Assembly (NCBI GenBank): GCA_950022655.1
Contig: OX465584.1
Location: forward strand, 47,722,723 to 47,786,722
Direction: 5' to 3'
From: Alentia gelatinosa
Taxonomy: Eukaryota > Annelida > Polychaeta > Phyllodocida > Polynoidae
Length of the DNA: 64,000 nucleotides
Position 1 is the stretch's first letter. Each line of letters begins with the position of its first letter. Made by a program: the position numbers and the translations under genes. Below, piece by piece: positions 46,760 through 59,399 of this stretch. A model generated the notes under the pieces. The model saw nothing but the letters and a program-made list of their open reading frames with translations, did not search any database and was not told the DNA's origin.

Positions 46760-48680
46760 TAAGAAAAATACGTTAAATAAATATAAGCGTATTAAGAAAC
46801 CGTGTTCTCTGTGTAAGTTTAATGTTTCTTAGCGGATTTTGTTGTCACCGTAGAGGGTTAGAATGTGCCTCACTGATATTCAGAACAGTGAATAAATAAT
46901 TCACAGAAAGCATAGCTCAGTGACATGCTAATACATCTGCAATTTTAATATATAGGAATTGTAGAAAGGCCGAGAACAGAAGTCCTGATTTGAATAGACT
47001 GACTAGGGAAAAGTCTGTAAAAAAACGTTAGAGTTAACGTGAACTATTTCTATGTAAAGAATTAGGTATAAAACTGGAATGACTTTTATATCAATCCCGA
47101 AATATATCAAAATTAGTTCAAATGGGCGTAGAATATACTGAAATAGACGTAATTATATGATGTCTTTTGAAATGAAGTACTAACTTGTGGTCGTAACGGC
47201 GCGCCATGGTGTCGCGCTCTAGAGATATAGGGGACCTAGGAGTGAGCCCTGCGGCACTCTGATTACAGTCATCCTATACGGACAGCCTGGGGTCGTCACA
47301 TGACCAGTCACATGGCCAGTGCCCTGACCAGACCGGTGTCCACCAGTCTGTCCACACTGTCTACATTCCGTCAACAATCAGAGCCCCTGGTCTCGGTCAC
47401 AGCCCACGCCTGGCACGGCTAATACTGTTACGGGTATGCCCAGGCTGAGGCCAACAACCCTAATTATAGACCTAGAAGCTCTGACCGACTGGTGTGAATG
47501 TAAGAAAGGCGGAGTTTCTCGGACTACCTTCATTATTGCCTGTATTATAAACCTTATCTTATTGTTCTAACCCACAAGGCCTCTTTACCCTTCCTAACTA
47601 CAAAGACAATAGCATATCCAGCTTTGAAAGAAAGAAGTATTGTATATCTTTATTTCTATTTTGTTCAATTTGCATGAACCTTCGTCAATACTTTTGTCTT
47701 CTATGTAAAATTATCTCGTATTGTTGATCTCTATCAATAAGTGCCATGTAAAAGTCATTTGAGGGTTTCACATACAAGTATGATACATGATTGGTACATG
47801 GCTGTACTTTGGTAACGGGTTGGTCTCGGGAACTCGGACAATGCAGCCTCTTTAGGAAAGGAAGTGAGACACTGTTAGCTTGGTTTTTATTTCTCCACAT
47901 CACGCCACTCTCTTCTCGCCACAACAGATCTTAATGTCTTCACCTTCTACTGGTCTTCTGTGTCTGACTGTCCGCATCCTTTGTTCTTTAGCACGGTAGA
48001 TGATAAATAAGCAGGAAACACAGAGGCAACCCCAGATTCTGCAATCCATGCGGCAAAGCGATATCAAACTGAGCTTGGAGTCCGACCGATGTTATATACG
48101 AATTGGACGTAAATGATAAATCTGATTAGTTACTGATATACTGAACTATTTATCAGAATATCTTATAAAGATGCTTCCATGAATAGCCCCTCACTGGCGG
48201 CACACGAGCGGGAGGACCCTCCCCCACCCCGCCTCCTCTCAACCATGGTAGATTAGGCGGGCTGCCGACACAAGCTGGCGTGACGACATGGACCTGCAGA
48301 CTGCAGACTGCACTCTCCCAGCAGATGTTTGGTTCTGATCTTCTACAAAGAAGTATGCTGGAGAGGAGCTTGGAATCTGGGGCATGTTTGATAATGAATG
48401 AACGATAATAAGGAAGAGGTTGTTTACTAAAGGTGGTCATATGGAGACTCGTGAAAGCTTTTAGGCTTGGAAAGTGTGTGTACTAAATATCAAATACTGT
48501 CTCCACTTTTGGAATTGATTTTACCTTCACTGTTCATATTGTTAAAAACTCGGGAGCCAAATGTAATAAGCTTAAGAAACAGAAACCGAACTTTATGAAA
48601 ACCCTTAAGGACTTCAGTCCACCAAAAAATGGTAGCACTGATTTTTCACTAGATGGGTTTTCTACTCCGATAAACGGTAT
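46760..48680. other. No gene or repeat recognised
   Basis: AT-rich sequence with small GC-rich patches (47170-47420, 48190-48260). No open frame with a recognisable domain. Confidence 0.5.
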
Positions 48681-48699
48681 GATATTACAAAGGAGACTG

Positions 48700-48925
48700 T
48701 AATGTAACATTCTTTATGAAATAAAGCCTGCAGTCCCAGAAAATATGGAAAACCCATTGGTGTCGGGAATGTAATGGGGCTAAGGTTGCGTGGAGAGGTT
48801 CGAACCACTGTTTTATTTGGTGAAGGAGAGTCAATCTATAGTTTTCATAAGAAAAAATAGTTTTATAGACTGGAAATAAAAACAAGGATTTCCATGGAAA
48901 TATGGAAAACTGGCATAACTGAAGA
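48700..48925 (+). repeat. Family A dispersed repeat
   Basis: Contains gcctgcagtcccagaaaata, accactgttttatttgg, actggaaataaaaacaagg and atttccatggaaatatgg. The left end is degenerate. Confidence 0.75.
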
Positions 48926-49594
48926 TACATTATACTAAATTTACATTATTTTGCAAACCCCTCCCCCTCTCCTCCAATCCCTTCCATAAAGCTGACCGAC
49001 GGTGCAGGTGGCGTAAGTAGTACCGAAAAGTAGTTAATTGACCCAGTTAGAGCACCGCGGTTACAGCCAATCAGAGCGTACCTCTCATAAACAAATGGAA
49101 AGTGAGTGAAATGTCGTCTGCTCACTTCAGACCTCATCTGTGACAAAAGCTGAGAATTGCTGTTGTTCACATTTTCCATTTACGTACTTAGAGATGTGCG
49201 CGTGTGTGGGCGCGAGTATAGATGACTGAACCAGAGTTCAACAACAGATACTTTTACAACCACCACCCCCATCAAACACTTGACTTTGTTCCGGAATAAA
49301 CCAGCCTGTGTGGCATTCCTGTGCGCGCCTCTATTGATTACGAGTTTGCCTTATTCAGTTGACTGAGCTATCTGATCTGTCCAATGCTTACACAGCCACC
49401 GCGCTCCAGTGTTGCTCTTTATCATTCACTTGTCCACGTTTACTATACAAACCAGCCACAGAGCAACCAATGTACAGGGTTGCCACAAACCACATACCGA
49501 CATTCCCTGATACTTCTCTGACTTTTCCTAGACAGATTAAATTATCCCCTGACAAATAAAACAAGATTTTTTAATTAACCGACCTTGCAGCCGT

Positions 49595-49755
49595 ATTTTC
49601 CGTCCCTTTATGTCCAGCCATGTTGGGATTCTTCCCGGATGGTATCCCAAACAGGTATTCACCAAGTATTACTCAGAAATGAAGGGAAGGTTTCATATTT
49701 CAACATAGAACAGCTGTTCACCCTTCAATGGAGATGCGGGCTGAATACCTTACCG
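49595..49755. repeat. Dispersed repeat shared with 57565-57720
   Basis: Both copies have gtcc(a/g)gccatgttgg, tggtatcccaaa, gaagggaaggt, acatagaacagctgt-like and tggagatg, then gggtgaatac-like sequence. No coding potential. Confidence 0.75.
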
Positions 49756-50684
49756 ACACAAATCATAATTGAGAGGTCAATATTCAGGCGTTCTGTTCAC
49801 CATTTGCGTGTAAGTGTCACCTATACCTTCCCAAAGTCTAGCATCCCGGGGTCCTTCAGCGGAGAGTACTGAGTGTGTAAACTTCCAGCTATTGCTTCTT
49901 GTGAAGCGGATTGAAATTAGTGAAACTTGTGCACTGGTGGTTTAACCACTTTGTTGAACGAAGGTTATCAACCTTTATCAAATGGATTATGTTTTACACT
50001 ATGTTGATCAATGAAGAAAGTTGGGGAAAAATAGAAAACAAATTCACTGTAGAACTAAAAAACCCGGCTTACGACGGGGTCACAAGGGATTCCACTATGA
50101 TTCAAGATTAATCTTAATTAAGTTAATAACAGAATGCATCGAGTTTATTGAATGTATTTCCATTATAAGAACTTGACATTTTCACTGTCACACGACACTC
50201 GCAGTTTCTGCAAAAGAGCTTCAAACAACTGAACATCATGACCTGGGAATCACTTCTTTCCTCTGGTATTTTCCACGACAGGTCTTGTTTTTAGGAAACG
50301 GCCCCGGGTCACCTCTCACTCTTGTCTAGAAGCCCACCAGACAAAAAGAAATTCCCGAATGCTACATTTCTGCCTACTTCCCCAATAAAAGCGGCCCATA
50401 AGTGGCTGTCTACACCTCCTCAGGTCTATGAGAGAGTGCCGCGGAGACCGTATCGACCGGCCATAAACACCGGCACTGCACGGCGAGCTGACGGCAGCAG
50501 GCCACGCGCCGCCGGCCAGACAGCCGCCACACTGCCCCGACTACATCTCAATCTCCCTCTCCGATCAGATACTTAGTCGATACGAGCAGCACTCTCCATG
50601 ATGAGACGCCGTGAGTGGCACCAAGTCTCTGTTGTGAGAGTCTGGGTGTGGTTGTAGATCTACAGTGTAGTTGGAAATATCCCT

Positions 50685-50696
<12 letters not shown>

Positions 50697-50741
<45 letters not shown>
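50697..50741. repeat. (TA)n microsatellite
   Basis: About 22 uninterrupted TA units, left of the MITE-like element. Confidence 0.97.
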
Positions 50742-50749
<8 letters not shown>

Positions 50750-50799
50750 TTTATATACAACACATACATGTTTATGTGATATACATGTACACAATGTAT

Positions 50800-50972
50800 A
50801 TACATGTAAAGCAAAACCCCGCATAAGGGAATGCCCTTGGCCTCGAGGGTATAACCCTTACGTGGGGTGTCGCTTTACACGGGGTGAAATCAAATTTATA
50901 TCTAAGACGGAATCATTCTGACCGAAAGTGATTCTCTGACACTTAGTCTTTAAACGGGGCTCTACTGTATAC
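50800..50972. mobile_element. TA-flanked MITE-like element
   Basis: Contains an internal inverted repeat (gtaaagcaaaaccccgcata with aggg at 50806-50829; cccttacgtggggtgtcgct with ttac at 50855-50878). The right end is acggggctctactgta, whose complement tacagtagagccccgt resembles ends of Tc1/mariner-pogo-type MITEs. (TA)n tracts lie on both sides. Confidence 0.6.
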
Positions 50973-51021
50973 ATAGTATGTATGAGAGCTTCAAACAACA
51001 ATATATACCCTAGGTGAGTTA

Positions 51022-51144
<123 letters not shown>

Positions 51145-52639
51145 TGAAACAAAAAAAAATAATTTGGTGGGAAGGTTTAACGCTCGCCTCCATGTGGCAA
51201 GCCTGGGGATCAGGAATTCCGTGAGTGGTTTCAGTAACGGGGCTAAATGTCGTCTGCTTTCTGCAAATGTCTGCTTCTCCCAGACTCCATCTGTGACAGA
51301 CTCTGGAAATTCCCGTCAATGTCGGTGCTTTACGAGCCAAGCCTCGACAGCAGCTCGGTCCACAGTGAGACCTGTATCAGTGACCCACAGTCTGGGATGT
51401 CCACCTCCACACTGGCCAGTTGACAGAAGCACTGCTCTATACACGAAAACAGGGTTTCATGTTGGGAGCATAAACAAACTGGTTATGGGAATATGTCTGT
51501 TCAAAAACATATGCCAACGCTGCCCCGCATTGAAAACCACACCGCACCGCACGGTAGCTGCACTGCATCCAATAGGATAAAAATGATAAGCTCATGGACT
51601 TGGATAATCTAGTCCGTACTGCTCTGTATAAAACGTCATGTAATGGCTACACTGTAGATTCACCTATTTTTGACAGGTATGCTTTTAAACTTTATTTACA
51701 CTCCCAATTTGAGAACCAATCCACTTTGCATATGGCCGTGTATCCTAGCCTGGAAACCTGACCTTTGAGTGAACACAGATTAGATTTCAGACGGAGCTAG
51801 CGATGTGGTGATTGATCTGCATTGTGCAAACAGAAAAAGTGGACATAGATTAGGCCAGGTAGCATCCGCCATGTTGTCTTACCTGGTGCCCCATCTCAGA
51901 CTAGACTGTAGTACCAGTCCTGCTGGCACTACCTTGAGTGCCTCAAAGCGCTCTGTAAAAGAGATTTCATTCGGCCACCCCAACTCTGTCTCTATATAGT
52001 ACAGATGGGGCATCAGTTCGTACATCCCCTGTACGATAAATCAAATTCCGTTTTATCTGATGGCCACAGTTCTAATTTCTCTCTGAAGAAGCCAGACTTG
52101 AAATATCTATATAACGTATACAGATATGTCAATGTAAAACTAAAATCGTGTATCAAATATAAAGCTGATATTTCGATTCTGAGCGGAAATGTTTAGACGT
52201 ACACGACGTGAAAGGCCTAAGCTCCTCGGGATTCAAATATGACAATCGTGGGCTTATAAATGAAATGCCAGTAGAAATCTTTATGCAGGTCACAGCCAGT
52301 GCATCCTACAGTGGGGGATGAAAAGCCTTTACGTCAGCATTTATCAAGTACATGAATCTGTATTGTAGAACCCTGCATATCCAAAACAAGCTGGATGTCT
52401 ACAATGTGTATTTCATGATGGATACTGCTGTTTTTTAAATATTCTCCATGAGGCTGCATTTCATATGAGCTTAATATTTACCAATATAAGTAATAAAATC
52501 ATATACATGTACATGTACATGTACATCCATGCATATCCAATTGCTGGTAACTGCCTGACATCCTATATTTAGAAACGTGCCTATTGTGGAAGTGAATTCA
52601 GTGATGCCCTTAAAGATGCTATGAAGACATAGTTAAGGT

Positions 52640-52955
52640 CGAGCAGAGTCGGTCATTACACCTACACCATAATTGGGTATGTGAAGTGCGTACAGCGATA
52701 TAAAGTTCACCGATTCTCACCGACCCGACGGATCCGTCGGGCAAAGGTGTGAATGAGAAGAATCTGCATGTTGCTTTCTTACAGGCTTAAGGCCGGGCAG
52801 AGTCGGTCATTACCGCTCATGCTAATAATGCCCTGCGCGTCGAGAAAGGCAATACAATCGGATCGTACATCGACCCGAGTGACGCCGATTCTTACCGACC
52901 CGACGAATCCCTTAGGAAAAGGTGTGATCGGGAAGAGTCGGCGTGTAAAAATAAC
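52640..52955 (+). mobile_element. Two tandem divergent copies related to the 41740 MITE family
   Basis: Two similar ~155-bp stretches follow one another (52640-52795, 52796-52950). Each has gcagagtcggtcattac, then accgacccgacg, then aaaggtgtga. The second also has gatcgggaagagtcggcgtg, as in the 45310 copy. Confidence 0.65.
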
Positions 52956-53869
52956 TAGTATCTTTATCACAAAGTTTGAGCGATAATACAGACAGAGCAT
53001 GATCGTTCCCATAATTCATTGTCCCAGTGTTTCCCCTAACGATAAAAGGCAAATCAAAGGGCCAGTTTCATTATATGTCCCCCGCTGAACAAGTCACAGG
53101 TACATGTATTCCAACCACCGACACGCCACCTGGCGGATTCAAACCATGTGAAGCTGGCACAGTTGTCGAGTTTTGGCGGCGGGCCAGCATGCCCCCCCCC
53201 CCCTTCCCCACAACAACATTCTGTCACAGCCTGTGCGCTCAGTGTGGTTTATGACAGTTGTGTTTAATAAAGCAGGCTGAAACCCTTATTGCCATGCACA
53301 ACCTCCCCTGTCAGTCTGAGTCAATCTCCATTCACTCTCCTTATGAATTAGGAGATAAAATACATTAATTATGTCTCTTTATTATACTCTTTACTATTCA
53401 CGCGCTCTTTTAAACAGGTATGTCAGAAGGGTTCATGAAAATTATAGGAAATATCATGGGGCTTTTTGAATGTTACACAGACAACAGACAGTCGGTGTAA
53501 TAAATAGCAATCTTCATTGTGAAACATTTCGTACTAATTTCATTGCCTCATTCCTTAACAGGTGTATATTGGTGAATTAGGATATGATAGTAAAGATGTA
53601 ATTCAAGAAAATTTTAGGTGTAGTTTGAGGAGAAGAAAATTGAAAATTGAGTGGTCAATTACAGTTTACTAGGGACCTTCTTCCACTATATTTATCATCT
53701 TTGGAGCATATCAGTTTTAGAGCTTCATTCACCATGTGATCTTATTTATAGCCTTTGGTAATTTAGCTACAATTCCCATCTTACTTACGGTTTGCACATT
53801 TTCTCAAGACAGGATGATCCATAATGAAGGACACTTACCTGTAAAGATAAAAATACATCATATTAAGTA

Positions 53870-54130
53870 TACAGGCATGTCAGTTTGGTCAGATGAAAAG
53901 AGGAGAAATATGTTTCATGTGGAATTTGCTGCCATGGAGATACAGAAATCATAGGGAAAAAATTTGGCTGAGGGTGTGCGGGGAGGTTGAAACTATTGTA
54001 TATTGGCGTACATGAGGCCCAATTGATATTATCTTGGTTTCGTAAATGAAAAAAATAATTGTATATACTGAAAATAAAAACATGGATTTCCATGGAAAAT
54101 TCAAAAACTGCCATTTCTGTAGAATTACTT
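53870..54130 (+). repeat. Family A dispersed repeat
   Basis: Contains gtcagtttggtcagatgaaa, tttcatgtggaatttgctgc, a central ggcccaattgatattatc, ctgaaaataaaaacatgg and atttccatggaaaattc. Confidence 0.8.
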
Positions 54131-54859
54131 CTCTCTGGCGACAAATGTAAGGATAACAGATCCGGAGGGGGGCGGTGTCAGGCGCGTGTCATAAGACGCA
54201 TCCCGCAGTCGACTGGCGGCCCGATTCAGAACTAACCAGCCTTCACAGACGCTCAGAAAATACTCGAACCCGCCCACCCACACCGATCAACACTCAACTC
54301 CAGTTCTAGGGCTTTGGAATTCCTATCATAAAAATCTAACATGTTAACAAATTTCTACATTCCAGTTCGTATCTGGTTATAACTGTGATTCAGAACTGAC
54401 AGAAACGGCTCTGACTTTCACACCCTTTACCCGAGTCTCGTACGGATCCATGGGGAATCTAGCCATCGGCTCAAATCCGCAATAATTGATCCGGTGAGCT
54501 GCCGATCGGATTTAATGCGCATCGATCATCAGGATTATGTGTACCCACATCGCCGGTTTTCGGAGGAATACGCTTAATCTGTATTAGTCACACAGAGGGT
54601 GCCAGCAACCAGCGCACCTGGTCTGGCTGCGTCTGACTGACCTACATGTGGCAGTCAGGTAACGTATAACGTTAATTTTCGAAAACAAGGTCCACCAACA
54701 TAACGGGGCGTGAAGTACAGCAGGCATAACAACATCGGAGATGACAGAATACAAAATAATATGGTTCATATCAATCGTATAATAAAGAGACTAAATATCA
54801 TGTGGGTCTAATTCGTTTTTAACTGAAAGTTCGAAGTATTTTACTCTATATCTTTTTTC

Positions 54860-55100
54860 AATAGACTTAATATGGGAACTCGTACTCAATCCCCATGGAG
54901 TATTGTATACCCAAAGTGAGATGACATCACAAACGTTAGCCAATCAGTCAGTGATAGCGGTGAGATAAAATCCGAACTGCACTCGATCCATAACTACTGA
55001 AAAAAAAGCCATTCACTTTGGTTTGCTAGATAATCTCACTCAGCTTTGCCTCGTGATATCACTCTGCAACCAAAAGTCATGGCATATTTTCAGCGACGAC
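54860..55100 (-). repeat. Family B dispersed repeat, inverted copy
   Basis: The plus strand reads ccccatggagtattgtatac, gatgacatcacaaacgttag, ggtgagataaaatccgaac and catggcatattttcag, the reverse complement of the 22821 copy. Confidence 0.85.
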
Positions 55101-55289
55101 GGATCTCGATGCAGATCTTCTTAAACCCTTCTAAAGATGACCGGGCCCATGCGGAGGTGGCGGCCAATCTAGGTGCCTAGTATGGTGTGTGCACCGCACT
55201 GACCCATGGAGGAGAAGTGCGTGAGTGGTACATAGTCCGTGTTTAGGTGGGAGTGTTCCTCCAGGACATGTGTACGCTGTAAATACGTG

Positions 55290-55740
55290 AACAAAATATT
55301 CACTCTGCAGTGAATGTGTGACCAAAATACACACTCCGCAGTGAATGTGTGAACACAATACAAATCCCGCAGTGAATGTGTGACCACAATACACACGCTG
55401 CAGTGAATGTGTGACCACTATACACACTCCGCAGTGAATGTGTGACCAAAATACACACTCCGCAGTAAATGTGTGACCACAATACACACTCCGCAGTGAA
55501 TGTGTGACCACAATACACACGCTGCAGTGAATGTGTGACTGTATAACACACCCACCAATAGACGTGTGAACACAATTCACACCCATCAATAGGAGTATTA
55601 CCACAATACAGACCCCCCAATAGAGGTGTCAGAACAATACACACCCACCAATAAAGGCGTGAGCACAATACACACCCACTAATACAGGTGTGAGCACAAT
55701 ACACTCACCAATAGAGGTGTGAGCAAAATACACACCCACC
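55290..55740. repeat. 31-bp minisatellite, about 14 units
   Basis: Units of cacactccgcagtgaatgtg followed by tgaccacaata. The last third (from ~55550) is a diverged variant with cacccaccaatagaggtgtg. All minus-strand frames stay open, giving a cycling 31-residue peptide that is a repeat artefact. Confidence 0.93.
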
Positions 55741-56165
55741 AGTGTGAGTCTGGTACCCTCGTACACCGACATCATTGTTCCAGACTGTTCCCGATTATAA
55801 TCGGAGTTTGTTTCTGGTTTAACATCCCAGGGGGCCCTGAGGCTATATATGAACCATCAAAGATTCAAGCTTTTAACTTTTCTAGACTTATTTCGGTCAA
55901 TATTTTATAAACAATCAAAGAGATTTGTCTCTTTCAGAAAGCTGATTATATCTTTCTTTGGAATAGTCTCAAACAACATTTTCATGTTGTTACGATTTTC
56001 CAAGTGTACTTTCTTCAATTTTCCTGTGCCCTTTGACGGTTCAGCAGGATAAGCTGTACCGTGATAGGCACATTGCATGCTTGGCATAATGGGGGACTTT
56101 CTCCGTTCAGGAGGTATGACCAACGTTCAGATGGATCGGTGATAGCTGTCGATGTCTTATAGGCC
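55741..56165. mobile_element. MITE copy split by a nested ~310-bp insertion
   Basis: The left piece gagtctggtaccctcgta, ccgacatcattgttcc, cccgattataatcgg matches the 41740 copy. After the inserted element the right piece resumes with gatcggtgatagctgtcg and atgtcttataggcc. Confidence 0.75.
55806..56118. repeat. TTTAACATCCC element inserted in a MITE copy
   Basis: Full copy: tttctggttttaacatccc-type start, gggccctgaggctatata, acaatcaaagagatttgtct, catgttgttacgattttcc, ggcacattgcatgcttggc and ataatgggggactttctcc. MITE sequence lies on both sides (55741-55805 and 56125-56165). Confidence 0.8.
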
Positions 56166-57564
56166 TGCAGAGAAACTTCCCACTCGTCCATAGTGGGAAT
56201 ACAGAACCGCCGTTACTTATCATAGACACAAGACGAGGAGCTGTTACAACATCAATGCGCCTTGTGAAATGAATTCCTCACGTCCTAAGTCACCAGTCCC
56301 GAGGGAGGTGTGCCTCAGGGAGATCAGGCAGGTTATTATCCAACTCCACAAGACACACCACTGTAGGACATAACCGCCTTGGAAAGCGTGCAGCCCTGAG
56401 CGGTCTACTCTCCCTGCTGATGTTTACGTATGGCCTAGGCCGCCAGCTGGACCGTAGGGAACGAGATTGTGTGAGGAGAGTGAGCTGTGTCCTCATGTCA
56501 ATGTGTTGTCCCACATTTGGCCAGTGTTGTTCTTGGCCGTGGGTTTGCACGTCTCTTGAACTCCACCTTCCCCATGGCAAGTACCTGCTTGCATGTACAG
56601 TGTACTCTAAGAGACTAGGAGCAGGTGCTATGTTCATCATTGGTGAATCAGCGTGGAATTATAGTATTTAGCAGCAAGATCAAAGTCAATGCGACCACTC
56701 TAACCGTTAGGCAGAGTATATGAGCGTGTGGCCCAAGCTCAACTAAGAGCAAGTGAGATATCCATTTTCAATGGACAAGTGAGTGTGCTAGTGAGGCTAG
56801 TACAGCTCGTTGTCGCCAGGGCCAGGGCGCACTCTCTTACTGACCCTGCCGAGGGCTGCCATTTTGAAACAGAGATTCCTGCCTCCATCCCAGCATGCAC
56901 CTGGAAAATGGCGTCTCGCTGGTTCTCAGCTTCTATGGCTGGCTTGCTAGAAACTAGTGTATCTTGATGCTATAAATAGAAGAACGAACCACGTTATTTC
57001 TTTTACCTAGAGGCGCCGACCAATAGCGGCCATGCTCTCTTGGACCGTAACGGACCGTAACCCGAGGGTGGCGCGGTCTGTAAACGGACTATAGTGAGGC
57101 CAGTGAGTGGGCTGGCAGGGACGGTGTCAGTGGAGTTTAATAGGTAGCATAAGATTCACTCTAACTGCATCTTGACACTAGTAACTTGCCGAACCAGTTG
57201 CCTGGTTGCCAAATCTGTTTTATTTTCAAGCGATAGCGCCAACAGTAGATTCATCTGAAACAGTGACGCTGGCATTCTGCGCCACTCATTATGAAACATT
57301 GTAAAGGTGAACATATGGTCACTTCTAGGAAGCACGATTATGCACCGTATAAAGTGTGTGGTAGCAGGCTCCATATTAGCCAGTATAACCAGCTCTGGCC
57401 CAACAGGGCTGGTTGGCTCTCAATGCTCATCACTAATTCTCACACGCACTCTACATAAACAAGTTGTATTCAATACAGTCACTTCTGCTACTAGACTACT
57501 AGACTTCTAGACAATACAACATTATCAATGATTGTGTATAGTTTTCAAGTGAAGTTTCTCTCCG

Positions 57565-57720
57565 TTTAAGTCCGGCCATGTTGGATTTCCCCTGCTGGTA
57601 TCCCAAATATTTATTATTGCACACCGGGTACCAGCTCAGAAATTAAGGGAAGGTCACGTATTTCGACATAGACCAGCTGTGCACCTCTCAGTGGAGATGA
57701 GGGGTGAATACTTTACCTAG
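57565..57720. repeat. Second copy of the 49595 repeat
   Basis: gtccggccatgttggatttc, ctggtatcccaaat, acatagaccagctgtgcacc and ggggtgaatactttacc. Confidence 0.75.
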
Positions 57721-58003
57721 CTCTGTGTGTATACAATGCTGATGCTGCTTAACAGGTCGAATCTGAGACCAACACGCCCACACCTATAACCTCTACTTTC
57801 TGATAGTATCTCTGCACCGACCTGCCTGTTTGGGGCAAAATCGATTTCTGATGATTTCTGATACCTTTGAGTAATCTTATTTTACTGCGATCAAAGTGCA
57901 AACATCGATTAAACAACCATTGTTTTTGTTTGTGGCTTAAAATCTTGCCTCATATCTAGGACACTGTTTTTGTGTGGTGAACACAGGTTTTTGACAGGGT
58001 TTG

Positions 58004-58637
58004 TAAGGCCACGCACCCACTTTCTACGATTTCGCTTCCGACACGCCCCGATAGCCCTTACGACACAAAATCGAACGTTGTGTCGGAAGCGCTTAAATTA
58101 TCGCAGTAGTGGAGGCCGGCTTCCGACAAGGACTGCGACACGCCCCGACATGGCTTACGACACGCTCCGACACGGGCGCCTTGTCTATATCTCCGTTAAA
58201 ACTTTTAAAATTTCGACAAAACTTCGGTTACATACTAATCAGGATGTACCCTTTCCATAACCCAAGAGTTTTAGAATATTTGATAATAGAATATATAAGA
58301 GATCTAAAAAAGTTCAATTTCACTTATTAAAACCCCATACTATCTTCTTCAAAATTTACCAGAGTATAGTATATGTATAATACTACTTTAAAAATCATAG
58401 GTTACTCTCCTCATTTTTGAAAGAATTGAGGAAAACTGTATCCTGTTGTAGCCCTTGTCGTAGCCCGTGTCGGCTCTGTGGTCTCCTTTTTCCCCCCAAA
58501 AAAAACGTTACGACACGTTCCGACATGCTCCGACACGCTACGACACGCTCCGACAAGAGTGCTGCGATTGTGCTATGACAGAGAATTACGTTTGTCGGAC
58601 CGTGTCGGAGTGTGTCGTAACTAGTGGGTGCGGGGCC
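58004..58637. mobile_element. MITE-like element with ~40-bp terminal inverted repeats rich in CGACACG
   Basis: The left end taaggccacgcacccac and the reverse complement of the right end, ttaggccccgcacccac, are near-identical. Similarity continues inward (ctacga...ttccgaca versus gttacga...ctccgaca). The interior next to each end repeats cgacacgctccgacac-like motifs. No coding capacity. Confidence 0.85.
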
Positions 58638-59112
58638 TAAACAAAGGCGACATGCGCTCTTTTGAGGAAGCATTGGCTTCAACATTGGATGCCCACTATC
58701 CTGGTGTATAACTGAAGGACAAACAATTTATAAGCCCTTCCTGGGCATGTGTTCCGGCATAAACAACAGCCGAATATAGATATCTTCACTGGAGTGAGAG
58801 TTTCTTTCAATCCTACGTTTGTAGATGTTTACAAACAGATACGGATATATAGTCCAGTTTCCTGTTCCGCTCTGACGTCATTGGGTTGAGGCAGAAATTA
58901 TCAAGTGCAAGCGCCGCGAATAATCTGCTGGGAGAGTGAAAACCTCCCATAGTATGAGCATGCGCAGTCACACAACATTCCAACCCTCCATGTTGTAAAG
59001 GCGACATTTGAATACTACTCAAAGAGACCGTGCTATACTGAGACTGTACAGACCTTCCCCATACAGCACTGGTAAATTATACAACATGGGGATTGAGCGC
59101 GGTCAGTTTTTT

Positions 59113-59390
59113 TGTTGTTGTTTTGGTAGTTTAACGTCCAATTTGTTCAGTTAGACTTACTTTGGGTTTGATCGAATCTATGAGATGAATGTAGGAGAAA
59201 TCCCACCCCTACACATTTACCGAGGTGAGAGTTATTTTACTTCCCACACCACATAGACATGGTATGAGAAGGATTGGCCTTTGATATAGCAGTAAATCTA
59301 CTACTGCTGGGGGGTGAAGGAGAAGAGTGGCTGCAGTGGGACCCAAATCAACAAAGTCCCGTGCTCTTTACCACTGAGCTATCTCCCCAC
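59113..59390 (-). mobile_element. tRNA-derived SINE, near full length
   Basis: The minus strand begins ggggagatagctcagtggta, has a B-box-like gatttgggtcccactgc, then the body (cagcagtagtagatttactg, ctcggtaaatgtgtagggg), ending with the tail attggacgttaaactacc. The closest relative here is the truncated copy at 42070. Confidence 0.88.
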
Positions 59391-59399
59391 CCACCCCTG

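Noticed and set aside
51165..51240. tRNA-like stretch (gctcgcctccatgtggcaag)
   Set aside because: No paired acceptor stem and no proper B box could be found, so it is not a tRNA gene. At most it is a decayed SINE head.
55131..55704. 134- and 157-codon minus-strand frames with repeated Cys/His motifs
   Set aside because: They are produced by the 31-bp minisatellite; the same peptide cycles through all three frames, so no selection on one frame is visible.
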